Made by a program: the position numbers and the translations under genes. Of a stretch of 64,000 bases of DNA, positions 32,865-42,800 are shown piece after piece; positions within the stretch are counted from its first letter, which is position 1, and each line of letters starts with the position of its first letter. Under the pieces are notes generated by a model that was not told where the DNA came from, searched no databases, and saw only the letters and a program-made list of their open reading frames with translations. Source of the DNA: Methylorubrum extorquens (GTDB lineage: Bacteria > Pseudomonadota > Alphaproteobacteria > Rhizobiales > Beijerinckiaceae); NCBI RefSeq assembly GCF_024169925.1, contig NZ_JALJXF010000001.1:2362001-2426000 (forward strand), given 5' to 3'.

Positions 32865-34862
32865 TCAAGCGGATACGAGGGCGACGGTGGAGGTTCCGGC
32901 ATCCAGGAGACGGGCCAGGAAGTCGGGTAGCGGGACCGGGATGGACGAGGCGCGCGGGGCGGAACGGAGCCCAGGGAAGGCCGCCACGGCACCTCCGCTG
33001 CGAGGTCCGCTACCCGCGTCCATCCCTGTCCCGGATGCCATTCTCGGGCTTCCCTGGGGATCGAGGGTCTGGGACAGGATCGAGATGGCAGCGGGACGGG
33101 CCGGAATGGCGTCGAGGGGGGGGTCCGAGGCGGTCGGTTCGCCCGAGGGGGGCAAGGGCCCCGGCACTGCCACTATAGAAGTGGTCGAACCGTGAGGAGA
33201 GGAGACGGACCCGTCCTCCGAGGTCTCGCAAGCGGTTTCGACGGCGGCCTCCGTCACGGTCTCGGCCACGGTCTCGGCGGGAACCTCGGCGGCCTCGGCC
33301 ATGGCCCGGCGCAGGCTTGTCTCGCCCCGGCGCCCGACGAACGCCTGGACGATCTCGCGCATGGACCTGCCGGCCGCCTGCAGGGCGAGGGCCTCGCGAC
33401 CGTCGGCGAGTCTGGCGGATACCGTGACGGCGAGGGGCGTGGCGCCGGCCTCGGCCCGGCGATCCGCCGAACGCTGCCTCTCCGACCGCACCACGCCACC
33501 CAGGAGAAGGGCCCCGGCACCGGCTGCGCGCAGGACGTCATCGGAGACGTCGGACAGGCCGAGCAGGCTCAGCATCTTCGACTTGGAGTATTCGTACATG
33601 ACCGGACGCTCGACACCCTCGTGGTCACGGGTCTCGCCGTTCTCATGGCGCCGCAGAACCCGCTCCAGGGCGCCGAGGCTGGTCCGGAGCTCGCCCTCGG
33701 GCAGGCCCGCGGGACCGGCCAGACGCTCCGCCCACGAGGCGGCGGTCCCGCCCTCGGCCTGGGCGAGGGCGCAGGCGCTCAGGAACGCCCACAGGTCTCG
33801 CTTCCCGACATCCGGGGTCCCGCCCCACATGATGCGCACGGCGTCGAGGGCCTGGACGATGCCCGGCCAGTATCCGCCGGAAATCCGGCGGGTCGGCTGC
33901 CGATCCTCGTCGACGGGAAGGCCGGCGGCCTCGGCCTCGGCGCGGCGGGCCTGGCGACCGGCCTCGCGGATCTCGTACTCCGCCTGGCGCTCGGCCTGGA
34001 GGGCGGCCATCTCATCGCGGGTGAAGGGGAGGAACGCCGAGGCGAGATCCTCGAAGTCGTGCCGCTCGACGTCCGCCCAACTCGCCGGCCAGACCAGCCG
34101 GGCGACCTTGCCGCTCTTGCCATTGTAGCTCCCGGCCAGGCGCAGGACGCGGGCCGTGTCCGTCGCGGCGCGGTCGAGGCCGGTCCCGCGCCAGACCGCC
34201 GCCATCTGCTCCTCGTGGGCCACGACCTCGGGGTCCTGCCGACGGGTTCCGCCGGATGTCCGTACGACCTCAGCCGCCTTGCCGCCGGCGGGACCGAGCA
34301 TCCACCGCTGGACCGCCCGATGCCGTCCGGTGACCCCCTTTGCCGCCATGAGCGGCTGATGAAGCCACACGAGATGCAGGCCTCGTCCGCTGAACAAGAT
34401 GTAGCTGGGAAGCGGCTTCCCGGCGGCGCGCAGGCGCTCGATCAGGATGCCTGCCATCTCCTCCGGGTCGAGCCCACGGAACTCGGCCTGGTCGTGGCAG
34501 TCGCAGTCCGCGATCAGTGACTGCAACTGGACGAGCGAGGTCGAACCCCGGGCGCCATGGAACCTCTGCATCGAAAGATGCGTCGCCCAAAGCAGGGCGT
34601 CCGAGGTGGCGAGCTCGGAGACGGTGACGACACGCGTCTCCCACCGATGCTCACCGTCGCTGCCCTGGGACACCCGCATGAGGCTGACCTTACCCTTGAC
34701 GCCGGGCAGGTCGGGGTGGAGCACGCGGGCGTGGGCTGCGCGGGGGGAGGCGTTGACTCGGGTCTGGTACTCGCCGCGCATGGCAACGAGCTCGGCCTCT
34801 GGACGCAGCATCGGTGCGAACGGATCGAGGCGTGCGGGAGCGATGGTAGGGAAGTGGAACAA
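32865..34862 (-). CDS. Archaeo-eukaryotic-primase-type replication protein
   Basis: 665 residues. Three primase-polymerase motifs appear in order: the metal-binding DCD (D119, D121) in SLIADCDCHD; SGRGLHLVW (S158, H163), the nucleotide-binding S-x-H type motif; and a third acidic residue near D235 in TDTARVLRLAGSYNGKSG. A helical domain (~285-440) and a low-complexity Ala/Glu/Ser/Pro tail follow. Such proteins act as plasmid or phage replicases/primases. It is the only replication gene in the window, so it is the likely initiator of the 17-35 kb element. Dyads lie upstream at 35083-35156. Confidence 0.75.
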   Translation of the reverse strand: MFHFPTIAPARLDPFAPMLRPEAELVAMRGEYQTRVNASPRAAHARVLHPDLPGVKGKVSLMRVSQGSDGEHRWETRVVTVSELATSDALLWATHLSMQRFHGARGSTSLVQLQSLIADCDCHDQAEFRGLDPEEMAGILIERLRAAGKPLPSYILFSGRGLHLVWLHQPLMAAKGVTGRHRAVQRWMLGPAGGKAAEVVRTSGGTRRQDPEVVAHEEQMAAVWRGTGLDRAATDTARVLRLAGSYNGKSGKVARLVWPASWADVERHDFEDLASAFLPFTRDEMAALQAERQAEYEIREAGRQARRAEAEAAGLPVDEDRQPTRRISGGYWPGIVQALDAVRIMWGGTPDVGKRDLWAFLSACALAQAEGGTAASWAERLAGPAGLPEGELRTSLGALERVLRRHENGETRDHEGVERPVMYEYSKSKMLSLLGLSDVSDDVLRAAGAGALLLGGVVRSERQRSADRRAEAGATPLAVTVSARLADGREALALQAAGRSMREIVQAFVGRRGETSLRRAMAEAAEVPAETVAETVTEAAVETACETSEDGSVSSPHGSTTSIVAVPGPLPPSGEPTASDPPLDAIPARPAAISILSQTLDPQGSPRMASGTGMDAGSGPRSGGAVAAFPGLRSAPRASSIPVPLPDFLARLLDAGTSTVALVSA

Positions 34863-35224
34863 GGCGGCGACGGTCCAGTGACGTCGCAGCGGGGCAGCAC
34901 GACCCGACGCGACCCAGGAATGATCCCACCGACTCCGGAAATCTGCCAGACCTAAGCTTTGACGGGCCCCGGAAAGGCCTCTTCGCCCCAGGAGACAGAC
35001 CTAGGTGATGGGATGCACTCAACAATGGACAGCCATCGCCAGGGGGCCTGTCGGTTCGTTCGTCGATGACGACGGCAAATACCTATTCGGCATCCGGAAT
35101 AGCGTCCCGAGCCTCCCCAGCGGCCCATCCCAGAAAATCCGTTCGATATAACGAACTGCATGAATATTAGGCAACCTCGCACTTGGCCGCCTCATTCGCG
35201 GGCAATCATGCCCAGGAGTCACGG
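34863..35224. promoter_or_regulatory. Control region upstream of the primase gene
   Basis: No gene is supported in these 362 bp. An imperfect dyad with arms CTATTC and GAATAG (35083-35102) and the dyad GTTCG / CGAAC around ATATAA (35141-35156) lie in an AT-richer stretch. They look like repressor or initiator sites, and the second shares its half-site with the operator at 28486. The region is a candidate replication origin or promoter. Confidence 0.45.
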
Positions 35225-35377
35225 ATGGGCTTTATCAATCCTTTCGCCAAGCCTCCCGGGAAGCGCAGGAAGCGCCATTCTGACCCGCCAGCCCGTCACC
35301 TAGATCGGGCCATGCACGGCCCGGCATGGCTGCGGACTTCGCCGTTTCCGCTGGCGTGGTGCTCGCCGGCCTGGTGA
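35225..35377 (+). CDS. Possible 50-residue peptide
   Basis: ATG 35225 follows CAGGAGTCACGG. The product starts MGFINPFAKPPGKRRKRHS and then overlaps the remnant of the cation-diffusion-facilitator gene in another frame. It may be the start of a gene whose remainder was replaced. Weak. Confidence 0.2.
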   Translation: MGFINPFAKPPGKRRKRHSDPPARHLDRAMHGPAWLRTSPFPLAWCSPAW

Positions 35378-35766
35378 TCCTCTACACCGGCTGGACCTGG
35401 CTCGACCCCGTCGTGAGCCTCGGCATCGCCGCAGTCATCGTGTGGAGCACCTAGGGACTCCGGCACGAGAGCCTCGCGATGTCTCTGGCCGCGGTGCCCA
35501 CCGGCATCGATCCCTCGGCGGTACGAAGCCACCTCGAAGCCCTGCCAGGGGTCACAAAGCTGCACGGCCTCCATATCTGGCAGATGAGCACCACGGAGGT
35601 CTGCGTCACCGCGCACCTCGTCACGGCCGGCGAGCATCCCGGCGACGCCTTCCTGATGGAAGCCGCCAACGGGATGCTGGAGCGCTTCGGGATCGGACCC
35701 ATCACCCTTCAGGTCGAGACCGGCTCGGGAACGTCCTGCTCCCTGGCCCCCGCCGAAGTGGTCTGA
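35326..35766 (+). pseudogene. Cation diffusion facilitator (CzcD-like) fragment
   Basis: The C-terminal half of a CDF Zn/Cd/Co exporter: AADFAVSAGVVLAGLVILYTG (membrane helix 5), WLDPVVSLGIAAVIVWST (helix 6), then the cytoplasmic domain (AMSLAAVPTGIDPSAVRSHL, LHGLHIWQMS, VCVTAHLV). An in-frame TAG at 35452-35454 replaces a Trp codon between helix 6 and the cytoplasmic domain. Helices 1-4 are absent upstream. An IS element abuts the stop codon. Non-functional as a transporter; ATG 35479 could still express the cytoplasmic domain alone. Confidence 0.8.
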
Positions 35767-36688
35767 GAGTCCGTCCGATAAGTCATGAGGCGCGTCCCAG
35801 CCGTCGAACGAGGATCATGACGGCAGCGGCGTAGAGGAAGGCTTGGGCCGAGGCGAGGGTCGCCTCCGGGTCTTTTCAAAGGCGGCGGTTGCGGCTGATC
35901 CAGCCAAAGAAGCGTTCGACCACCCATCTGCGCGGGTGCACGGCAAAGCCGACTTGATCCTTGGGTTTGCGCACGATGTGGACGGTGATGATCGTTGCAG
36001 TCGCGGGCCTGTCGCCCGCATAGCCTGCATCGGCGAAGGCCTTGGCGATGAACGGGAAGGTCCGCCGCGACAGGCGCAGCACCGGTCCGGCCCCATCGCG
36101 ATCCTGTACGTCGGCGGCCTGCGGATCGAGCACGAGCGCGCGCCCGTCCGTGTCGACCAGGGCCTGACGCTTGCGGCCTTTGATCTTCTTTCCGGCGTCG
36201 TAGCCCCGGGGGCCACCGCTCTCGGTGGTCTTCACGCTCTGGCTGTCGAGTACCGCGGCGGTGGGTGAGGCATGCCGACCAGCCCGCTCGCGGTCGGCCA
36301 TGACGAGCGTGTGGTTGATCCGGCCGAACAACCCGTCGTCGCGCCAGCGCGCGAAGTAGCCGAACGTCGTGCTGCGTGGAGGCAGGTCCTTCGGGATCAG
36401 CCGCCAGGCGATACCGCCTCGCAGCACGTAGAAGATGGCGTTCAGGACCTCCCGCGTCGTCCAGACTGGCGGGCGGCCACATGGCGCCGGCTCCGGCATC
36501 AGAGGTGCGATCACCGCCCACTCGGCATCTGTCAGGTCGGTTTCATAGCGCAGGCCCGCACGGCTATGCTGCCGCCGGGTGGTCGGGGTCCACATGGCAG
36601 ATCCAGGTCAGGTTTCAGCACCCTCTTGGAATCACTGCCATCCCGGCCACTCAACCCTGCCTCAGCCCCTTATCGGACGGGCTCTGAG
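35763..36688. mobile_element. IS5-family (IS427-like) insertion sequence
   Basis: About 926 bp. Terminal inverted repeats share AGAG-CCGTCCGATAAG: left 35766-35782, right 36669-36685, one mismatch over 17 bp, with weaker matching outside. It encodes one transposase on the minus strand. A target duplication could not be fixed with confidence. The left end coincides with the stop of the CDF remnant. Confidence 0.85.
35783..36595 (-). pseudogene. IS5-family DDE transposase with in-frame stop
   Basis: Translation from ATG 36595 gives 239 residues with the N-terminal DDE-protein domain (LTDAEWAVIAPLMPEP), first catalytic Asp in VLDSQSVKTTES, second in FADAGYAGDR and Glu in WVVERFFGWISRNRRL. It stops at TGA 35876-35878. 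The same frame then continues KDPEATLASAQAFLYAAAVMILVRR to a stop at 35783-35785, the normal family C-terminus, so a Trp codon has become a stop. All catalytic residues precede it, so activity is uncertain rather than excluded. Confidence 0.8.
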
Positions 36689-36771
36689 ACGTTCCATAGA
36701 TACCAGCCGGATTACGAACCATCGGCCGGAAGGTTCGTTTGCAGGTCCTGGTTCACGGGAGGAGAGCGGGC

Positions 36772-37023
36772 ATGGTCGAGCCGACGGACATCACGGCGCA
36801 CATGGAGGTCCTGTCCGCGGACGGGCTCCATGTTGGAACGGTCGACCACATGGAGGGCGACCAGCTCATCAAGCTGACGCGGACGGACCCGGCCGCCCAT
36901 GGTCGGCACCACCTGCTTCCCCTGGCCTGGGTCGACCATGTCGACGAGCGCGTTCACCTCACGGCCACGGCCGCCGATGTCAGGGCCCAGTGGGAAGATG
37001 ACGGCGGCACGCCGGGCAAGTAG
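36772..37023 (+). CDS. DUF2171 domain protein
   Basis: 83 residues from ATG 36772 after GGGAGGAGAGCGGGC. The whole protein matches the DUF2171 layout: HMEVLSADGLHVGTVDHMEGD, then KLTRTDPAAHGRHHLLPLAWV and VHLTATAADVRAQW. It is a small PRC-barrel-like beta domain, soluble, common in stress-related loci; molecular role unknown. Confidence 0.8.
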   Translation: MVEPTDITAHMEVLSADGLHVGTVDHMEGDQLIKLTRTDPAAHGRHHLLPLAWVDHVDERVHLTATAADVRAQWEDDGGTPGK

Positions 37024-37228
37024 CCGTCCGGCCCCGTTCGTCCGCCAAACTAGATACCGGACGCCTTCGCTATGATGAACACCAGCTTAACGCTACAATG
37101 ACCCCCCCAATTCCATTGGGCCCAACATAGTCCCGACAGGTCGATACGTTTGTGGTCATGAAATCATCTCGGATCGGTTTTCGAGGGAGATGCGTTGCTG
37201 CCCATACAATGTTTCTGGGAGCACCAAG
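37024..37228. promoter_or_regulatory. Intergenic region upstream of the His-rich genes
   Basis: 205 bp without a gene. AT-richer than its surroundings, with a C7 run and TTCCATTGGGCC. It presumably holds the promoter of the His-rich gene pair; no specific operator identified. Confidence 0.3.
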
Positions 37229-37486
37229 ATGAAGCGCAAACTGTTCGCATTCGCGGCCATCGCGACCCTGGCCCTCACGCCGGCCGTTGCCGTGGCACAG
37301 CACATCGATGTCGGTCCGGGCGGCGTCCGCGTCCATGGCGACAGCCATGGGGAGCGTCACGGCGACGGCCACCACGGCGACCGCCATGAGCACCGAGAGG
37401 TCGTGCGCGAGCATCATCACCACGACGACCATCACGACGACCACCACGGCGGTGAGCGCCGCACCACGGTCATCGAGCGCCACTGA
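37229..37486 (+). CDS. His-rich secreted protein 1
   Basis: 85 residues from ATG 37229. A signal peptide (LFAFAAIATLALTPAVAVA) is followed by a mature chain with about 19 His, many in HG/HGD and HHHHDDHHDDHH runs with acidic residues. It has no Cys. Composition implies binding of several divalent metal ions (Ni, Zn, Cu, Co) in the periplasm. First of two adjacent His-rich genes upstream of the CzcBA-type pump. Confidence 0.65.
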   Translation: MKRKLFAFAAIATLALTPAVAVAQHIDVGPGGVRVHGDSHGERHGDGHHGDRHEHREVVREHHHHDDHHDDHHGGERRTTVIERH

Positions 37487-37631
37487 CCATGGACGAGCCC
37501 GGGCATTACGGGGACATCCCCTTGATACCCGGGCTTCCCTGTCCCGTCCGCCTGATGGGTGAACGGAGACTTCAGGTCTCGTTCAAGTCGCCGACGACAT
37601 GCTGCTGGCATCACCTGCAGAGGAAAGAGCC

Positions 37632-37865
37632 ATGCGAGCCCGCGTTTTAGCCCTACTCGCCGCGACCCTGATCCTCGCCCCCGCCGCGGCGTCCGCCCAG
37701 TATTACGGCGGCGACTTCGACAGGCGCGGCCGCGACGTCCATGTCGACCGCTACCACCACGGAGACCATGACGACATCGTCGTGCATCGCCATCGCCGCC
37801 ACTACGAGGAGCGGCCAGTCTACTACGAGCGTCGTTACCACCACCACCACCATCACGACTATTGA
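37632..37865 (+). CDS. His-rich secreted protein 2
   Basis: 77 residues from ATG 37632 (AGAGGAAAGAGCC upstream). A signal peptide (VLALLAATLILAPAAASA) precedes a Tyr/Arg/His-rich mature chain ending in HHHHHHDY. The Tyr-Tyr-Glu/Arg repeats distinguish it from protein 1. Its stop overlaps the preceding frame of the next gene, which really starts at 37931. Confidence 0.65.
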   Translation: MRARVLALLAATLILAPAAASAQYYGGDFDRRGRDVHVDRYHHGDHDDIVVHRHRRHYEERPVYYERRYHHHHHHDY

Positions 37866-37930
37866 GGCTTGCCCCCTTTCGCGGGCCATCCGGCATGTAC
37901 GGGTGGCCCGGAATGGTTCATAAGGCGGCC

Positions 37931-38293
37931 ATGAGCGCAGTATCCCCGATCAGGGCCTACGAGGCGATGCGCGGCTGGTGGGTGACCGCCGTCCGCGCGC
38001 TGTCGTTCGTCCTGGTCCTGGCGCTCGTCGTCCCCGGAGCCGTCCCGTCCGCCGAGGCCCAGCGCCTTCCCGGCACGGAAGCCTCGCTGTCGGCCTACAC
38101 GGCACAGGCAACGTCGGGCCAGCCCGACGGCTGCCCAGCCTGCCACGCCACCTGCGGCTGCCACCTCGCGGTCACCCCGGAAGGTTCTGCCTGGCTCCCG
38201 TCCGCCGCGACCGGGCGTCCATCCTACGCCACTGTGGACGTGGCCCTCGCCTCCATTTCGTCCGGCAGGCTTCCAAGGCCCCCTCGCGCCTGA
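37931..38293 (+). CDS. DUF2946-like membrane/periplasmic protein
   Basis: 120 residues from ATG 37931. One hydrophobic segment (ALSFVLVLALVVPGAVPSAEA) acts as signal or anchor. The mature part has CPACHATCGCHLAVTP, a Cys/His cluster suited to Cu(I) or Zn. A related protein with ACCAACACHGG occurs at 55279, also just upstream of an RND operon. Small proteins of this type commonly precede metal efflux genes; function unproven. Confidence 0.55.
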   Translation: MSAVSPIRAYEAMRGWWVTAVRALSFVLVLALVVPGAVPSAEAQRLPGTEASLSAYTAQATSGQPDGCPACHATCGCHLAVTPEGSAWLPSAATGRPSYATVDVALASISSGRLPRPPRA

Positions 38294-38433
38294 GGCGGGA
38301 CCGCCACGCCCGTGGCGCGTGCCCGGCCGGCCCTCCCAGCGGAGGCCGGTCTGCAGACCAAGCGTGACAAGCAACGGACCTACCAGATCGCCCGACGCGG
38401 CGTCCGGGTCCCAGGTGAACGGCCCTCCTTCCC

Positions 38434-39861
38434 ATGCGTGCATTCCTGTCCGTGGCCTTCCTGGCCCTCGGCATCGCCATCGGCGGTGCTTTCCCCCGCG
38501 TGTCCGAGACCGTGCAGGGGGCGCTGGCCGCAGCCGGCCTCTCGACCGCGGGCAAGACGCCGGCGACCCATGTGGCTTTGACCAGGCCACCGGCCTCCAA
38601 GGCGGATGATGACGACGACCAAGAGCACGCCAAGGGCGAGCCCAAGCCTGCCGGCGAGCCCAAGCCTGCCGGCGAGCCCAAGCCTGCCGGCGAGCGGAAG
38701 CATTCGGACGACGAAGGCAATCCCGAGCCCGGAGGCCACAAACACGCCGAGGGCGGGGCGCACGGCCACGACGAGGAGGGCGAGGGCAAGATCAGGATGA
38801 CCGCCGAGCAGGCCGAGCGGCAGGACATCAAGCTGGCCAAGGTCGAGGGCGGCGTCCTCTCGCGTCACCTTCTCGTGCCCGGCACCATCGCCCAGGACGC
38901 CGACCGCATCGCCCGCGTGCCTGCGCGGGTCGCCGGCACCGTTGCGGAGATGCGCAAGCGCCTCGGCGAGGACGTCGCCAAGGGCGAGGTCGTCGCCGTC
39001 CTCGACAGCCGCGAGGTCGCCGAGGCAAAAAGCGACTTCCTCACCGCGACGGTCAAGGCGGACTTGGAGAAGACCAACTTCGACCGCCAGAAGGCTCTCT
39101 GGGACAAGCGGATCTCGGCGGAATCGGCGTTCCTGAACGCGAGGGCCGCCTACTCCGAGGCAACCCTGCGCATCGACCTCTCCCGCCAGAAGCTGTCGGC
39201 CTTGGGGCTGAACGCGACCGAGGTCGCCGCCGCGGCCAAGAAGGACGAGACCACCCCGAACCTGTCGACCCTGCGCCGTTACGAACTGCGCTCGCCCCTC
39301 GCCGGTCGGATCGTGGAACGCAAGGTCGACGTCGGCACGAAGGTGGGCAGCGAGGGCGACCCGGCCGACGTCTACACGGTCGCCGACCTCTCCTCGCTGT
39401 GGATCGAGATTTCCGTTCCCACCACCGAGCTATCGAAGGTCCGCGAGGGAGCCAGGGTGACCATCGTCGGCGGCGAGGAGACCCCACGCCCCGAGGGCAA
39501 GGTCGTCTTCGTCAGCCCGATCCTCAACCCCGAGACGCGCTCGGCCCGGGTCATCGTCGCCCTGCCCAACAAGGACATGGCCTGGCGCCCGGGCACCTTC
39601 GTCACGACCGAGATCGAGATCGCACAGGACAAGGTCGAGGTTCGCCTGCCGAAGTCAGCCATCCAGAACATTGGGGCTGAGAAGGTCGTGTTCGTCCGGA
39701 CCGAGGAGGGCTTCTCGAAGCGGGAGGTGACCATCGGGAAGGCGGACGACGACGCCTACGAGATCCTGTCCGGGCTGGAGCCCGGCGACGAGGTGGCGGT
39801 GGCCAACTCCTTCGTCCTCAAGGCCGAGCTCGGCAAGGCCGAAGCCGGCGACGACGATTGA
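38434..39861 (+). CDS. czcB: RND efflux periplasmic adaptor (CzcB-like)
   Basis: 475 residues. An N-terminal anchor (FLSVAFLALGIAIGGAF) is followed by an acidic/His-rich linker (~50-115) containing three 6-residue GEPKPA-type repeats and HKHAEGGAHGHDEE. Then come the membrane-fusion domains: a lipoyl half (VPARVAGTVAEM), a helical hairpin (LEKTNFDRQKALWDKRISA) and a beta-barrel (LSSLWIEISVPTTEL, LNPETRSARVIVAL). It links the pump to an outer-membrane channel; the His-rich linker could hand over metal. Next gene 15 bp downstream. Confidence 0.9.
   Translation: MRAFLSVAFLALGIAIGGAFPRVSETVQGALAAAGLSTAGKTPATHVALTRPPASKADDDDDQEHAKGEPKPAGEPKPAGEPKPAGERKHSDDEGNPEPGGHKHAEGGAHGHDEEGEGKIRMTAEQAERQDIKLAKVEGGVLSRHLLVPGTIAQDADRIARVPARVAGTVAEMRKRLGEDVAKGEVVAVLDSREVAEAKSDFLTATVKADLEKTNFDRQKALWDKRISAESAFLNARAAYSEATLRIDLSRQKLSALGLNATEVAAAAKKDETTPNLSTLRRYELRSPLAGRIVERKVDVGTKVGSEGDPADVYTVADLSSLWIEISVPTTELSKVREGARVTIVGGEETPRPEGKVVFVSPILNPETRSARVIVALPNKDMAWRPGTFVTTEIEIAQDKVEVRLPKSAIQNIGAEKVVFVRTEEGFSKREVTIGKADDDAYEILSGLEPGDEVAVANSFVLKAELGKAEAGDDD
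38638..38691 (+). repeat. Three tandem 18-bp repeats inside the adaptor gene
   Basis: GAGCCCAAGCCTGCCGGC occurs three times without gaps, adding a Pro/Lys-rich spacer. Copy number changes here would lengthen or shorten the linker without a frameshift. Confidence 0.9.
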
Positions 39862-39876
39862 GCGGAAGAAACGGTC

Positions 39877-42800
39877 ATGATTTCCTCCGTACTCAACTTC
39901 TCCGTCCGGCAACGTTACCTCGTGGTGCTCCTGTCGCTCCTGGCGGCCGGTTTCGGCGCGTTCTCGCTGACCAAACTGCCCATCGACGCCGTTCCCGACA
40001 TCACCAACAACCAAGTTCAGATCAACACGACGGCGCCGTCCCTGAGCCCCTCGGACATCGAGCGGCAGGTCACGTTCGCCATCGAGACCTCGCTCGCGGG
40101 CATCAAGGGCCTGGAATACACCCGCTCGCTCTCCCGGAACGGGTTCTCCCAGGTCACCGCCGTCTTCTCGGAGGCGACCGACGTCTACTTCGCTCGCCAG
40201 CAGGTCGCCGAGCGCCTGCGGGAGGCCGAGGCCGCGATGCCGTCCGGGACCGAGCCGCGCATGGGGCCGATCTCCACGGGCCTCGGCGAGATCTACATGT
40301 GGTCGGTGCATTACGCGAAGCCCGGGGAGCGCAAGCTCGCCCGCGTGGGCAAGCCCGGTTGGCAATCCGACGGGAGCTACCTGACCCCCGAGGGCCAGAG
40401 GCTCTCAACGGAGCTCGAACGCACGGCCTACCTGCGAACGGTCCAGGATTGGATCATCCGTCCCCAGGTGAGGACCGTCCCTGGTGTGGCCGGCGTCGAC
40501 GGCATCGGCGGCTTCGAGAAGCAGTACCACGTCCAGCCGGACCCGATGCGACTGACGGCCCTTGACCTGTCGTTTGTCGACATCGGCCGGGCACTGGAGG
40601 CCAACAACGCAAATCAGGGCGCGCGCTACCTGGAGGACAACGGCGAGGGCTACGTCGTACGCGCCGCGGGGCGCCTTGAGAGCATGGAGGACATCGGTTC
40701 GGTTGTCGTGACCACGCGCGGCGGCGTGCCCGTGCGCATCTCCGACATCGCCGAGGTCCGCATCGGACGCGACCTACGAACCGGTTCGGGCAGCGAGGAC
40801 GGGCAGGAGGTCGTCATCGGCACCGCCCTGATGCTCATCGGCGAGAACAGCCGTACCGTGGCCGCCGCCGTCGACGCCCGCATGGGCGAGATACGGCGTA
40901 CGCTACCGCCCGGCGTCGAGGTCCGGACCGTCCTTAACCGCACCGTCCTCGTCGAGGCCACCATCCGGACGGTGGCGAAGAACCTGGCCGAGGGCGCCGC
41001 CCTCGTCATCGTCGTACTGTTCCTGCTGCTCGGCAACATCCGCGCGGCCATCGTCACGGCCCTGGTCATCCCGGTGGCGATGCTGATGACCATGACCGGC
41101 ATGGTCCAGGGGCGCATCAGCGCCAACCTGATGAGCCTCGGCGCCCTCGACTTCGGCCTCATCGTCGACGGCGCCGTCATTATCGCGGAGAACGCCTTGA
41201 GGCACGTAGCCGAGAGGCAGGCCCAACTCGGGCGCAAGCTCGACCTGAATGAGCGCCTCGCCACCGTCCGGGCCTCGGCCGAGGAAATGATCAAGCCGTC
41301 CCTGTACGGGCAGGCCATCATCATCCTCGTCTACGTGCCGCTCCTGACCTTCACAGGGGTCGAGGGTAAGATGTTCGAGCCGATGGCGCTCACCGTCATC
41401 ATCGCCCTGATCGCGGCCTTCGTCCTGTCGCTGACCTTCGTACCGGCGATGATCGCCATCGTCATCACCGGCAAGGTCACTGAGACCGACAACCTCTTCG
41501 TCCGTGCGATCAAGGCCGCTTACCGCCCGGTCCTCGGGGCCGCCCTGCGCGTGCCCATGCTGTTCGTTGCGGTCGCGCTCGTCCTGCTCGTGGGCGCCGG
41601 GTTCCTGTTCAAGGGGCTGGGCCAAGAGTTCATCCCGCAGCTCGACGAGAAGAGCATCGCGCTCAACGCCCAGCGCATCCCCTCGACCTCGCTGAGCCAG
41701 TCCCAGGCGATGCAGTTGAAGATCGAGCAAGCCATCGGACGATTCCCCCAGGTCGCCTACGTCTTCTCCAAAACCGGCACCGCGGAGGTCGCCTCGGACC
41801 CGATGCCGCCGAGCTCGTCGGACACCTTCGTCATCCTCAAGCCGCAGGCCGAATGGCCAGACCCCGGCCTGCCGAAGGCCGAGCTGCAGGAGGAGATCGA
41901 GAAGGAATTGGGGGGCCTTGCAGGCAACGTCTACGAGTTCTCCCAGCCGATCCAGCTTCGTTTCAACGAACTCTTGGCCGGTACGCGAGGCGACCTCGCC
42001 GTGAAGGTCTTCGGCGACGAGCTTGGCCCGATGACCGCGGCCGCGAACCAAGTCGCCGCGATCCTGCGGGGTGTCGAGGGTGCCGATGACGTGAAGGTCG
42101 AGCAGACGGCAGGACTGCCGTTCCTGGACATCAAGATCAACAAGCGGGAAGCCGCGCGCCTCGGCTTGAGCACCTCGGCCATCCAGGAGGTCATTGGGGC
42201 GGCCATCGGCGGCCGCGAGTCCGGCGCCGTCTTCGAGGGCGACCGGCGCTTCCCCATCGTAGTGCGCCTGAACGACAAGGTGCGCGAGGACCGCGAGGCC
42301 CTGGAGAACATCCCGGTCCCGTTGCCTCCCGGGCCGAACGGGCGCACCGCGTCCGTTCTCCTGAAGCAGGTGGCGAGCTTCTCGGTGACGGAGGGCCCGA
42401 ACCAAATCTCGCGGGAGAACGGGCGGCGTCGGGTCGTGGTCACCGCCAACGTGCGCGGTCGCGATATCGGCTCGCTCGTCGCCGAGGCACAGGCCAAGGT
42501 CGCGTCCGATATATCGCTACCCACCGGGTATTACGTGACCTGGGGCGGGCAGTTCGAGAACCTTGCTTCCGCCCGACAGCGCCTGATGGTGGTCGTTCCC
42601 GTATGCTTCTTCCTGATCTTCCTGCTGCTGTTCTCGGCCCTGAACTCGGCCCGCGACGCCCTGCTGGTGTTCAGCGCCGTGCCCCTGGCGCTGACCGGCG
42701 GCATCGCGGCCCTGTGGCTGCGCGGGATGCCGTTCTCCGTGCCAGCTGCCGTCGGGTTCATCGCCCTGTCCGGGGTGGCAGTGCTTAACGGCCTGGTGAT

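Noticed and set aside
33192..34520. 442-codon plus-strand frame opposite the primase
   Set aside because: Antisense artefact; the minus-strand protein carries three ordered catalytic motifs.
38638..38691. Phase-variable repeat
   Set aside because: The unit is 18 bp, a multiple of three, so copy changes alter linker length but cannot switch the gene off.
40903..42405. 500-codon open frame antisense to czcA
   Set aside because: Same artefact of high GC at third positions; composition (Gly/Asp/Arg/His) is not protein-like and the sense gene is certain.
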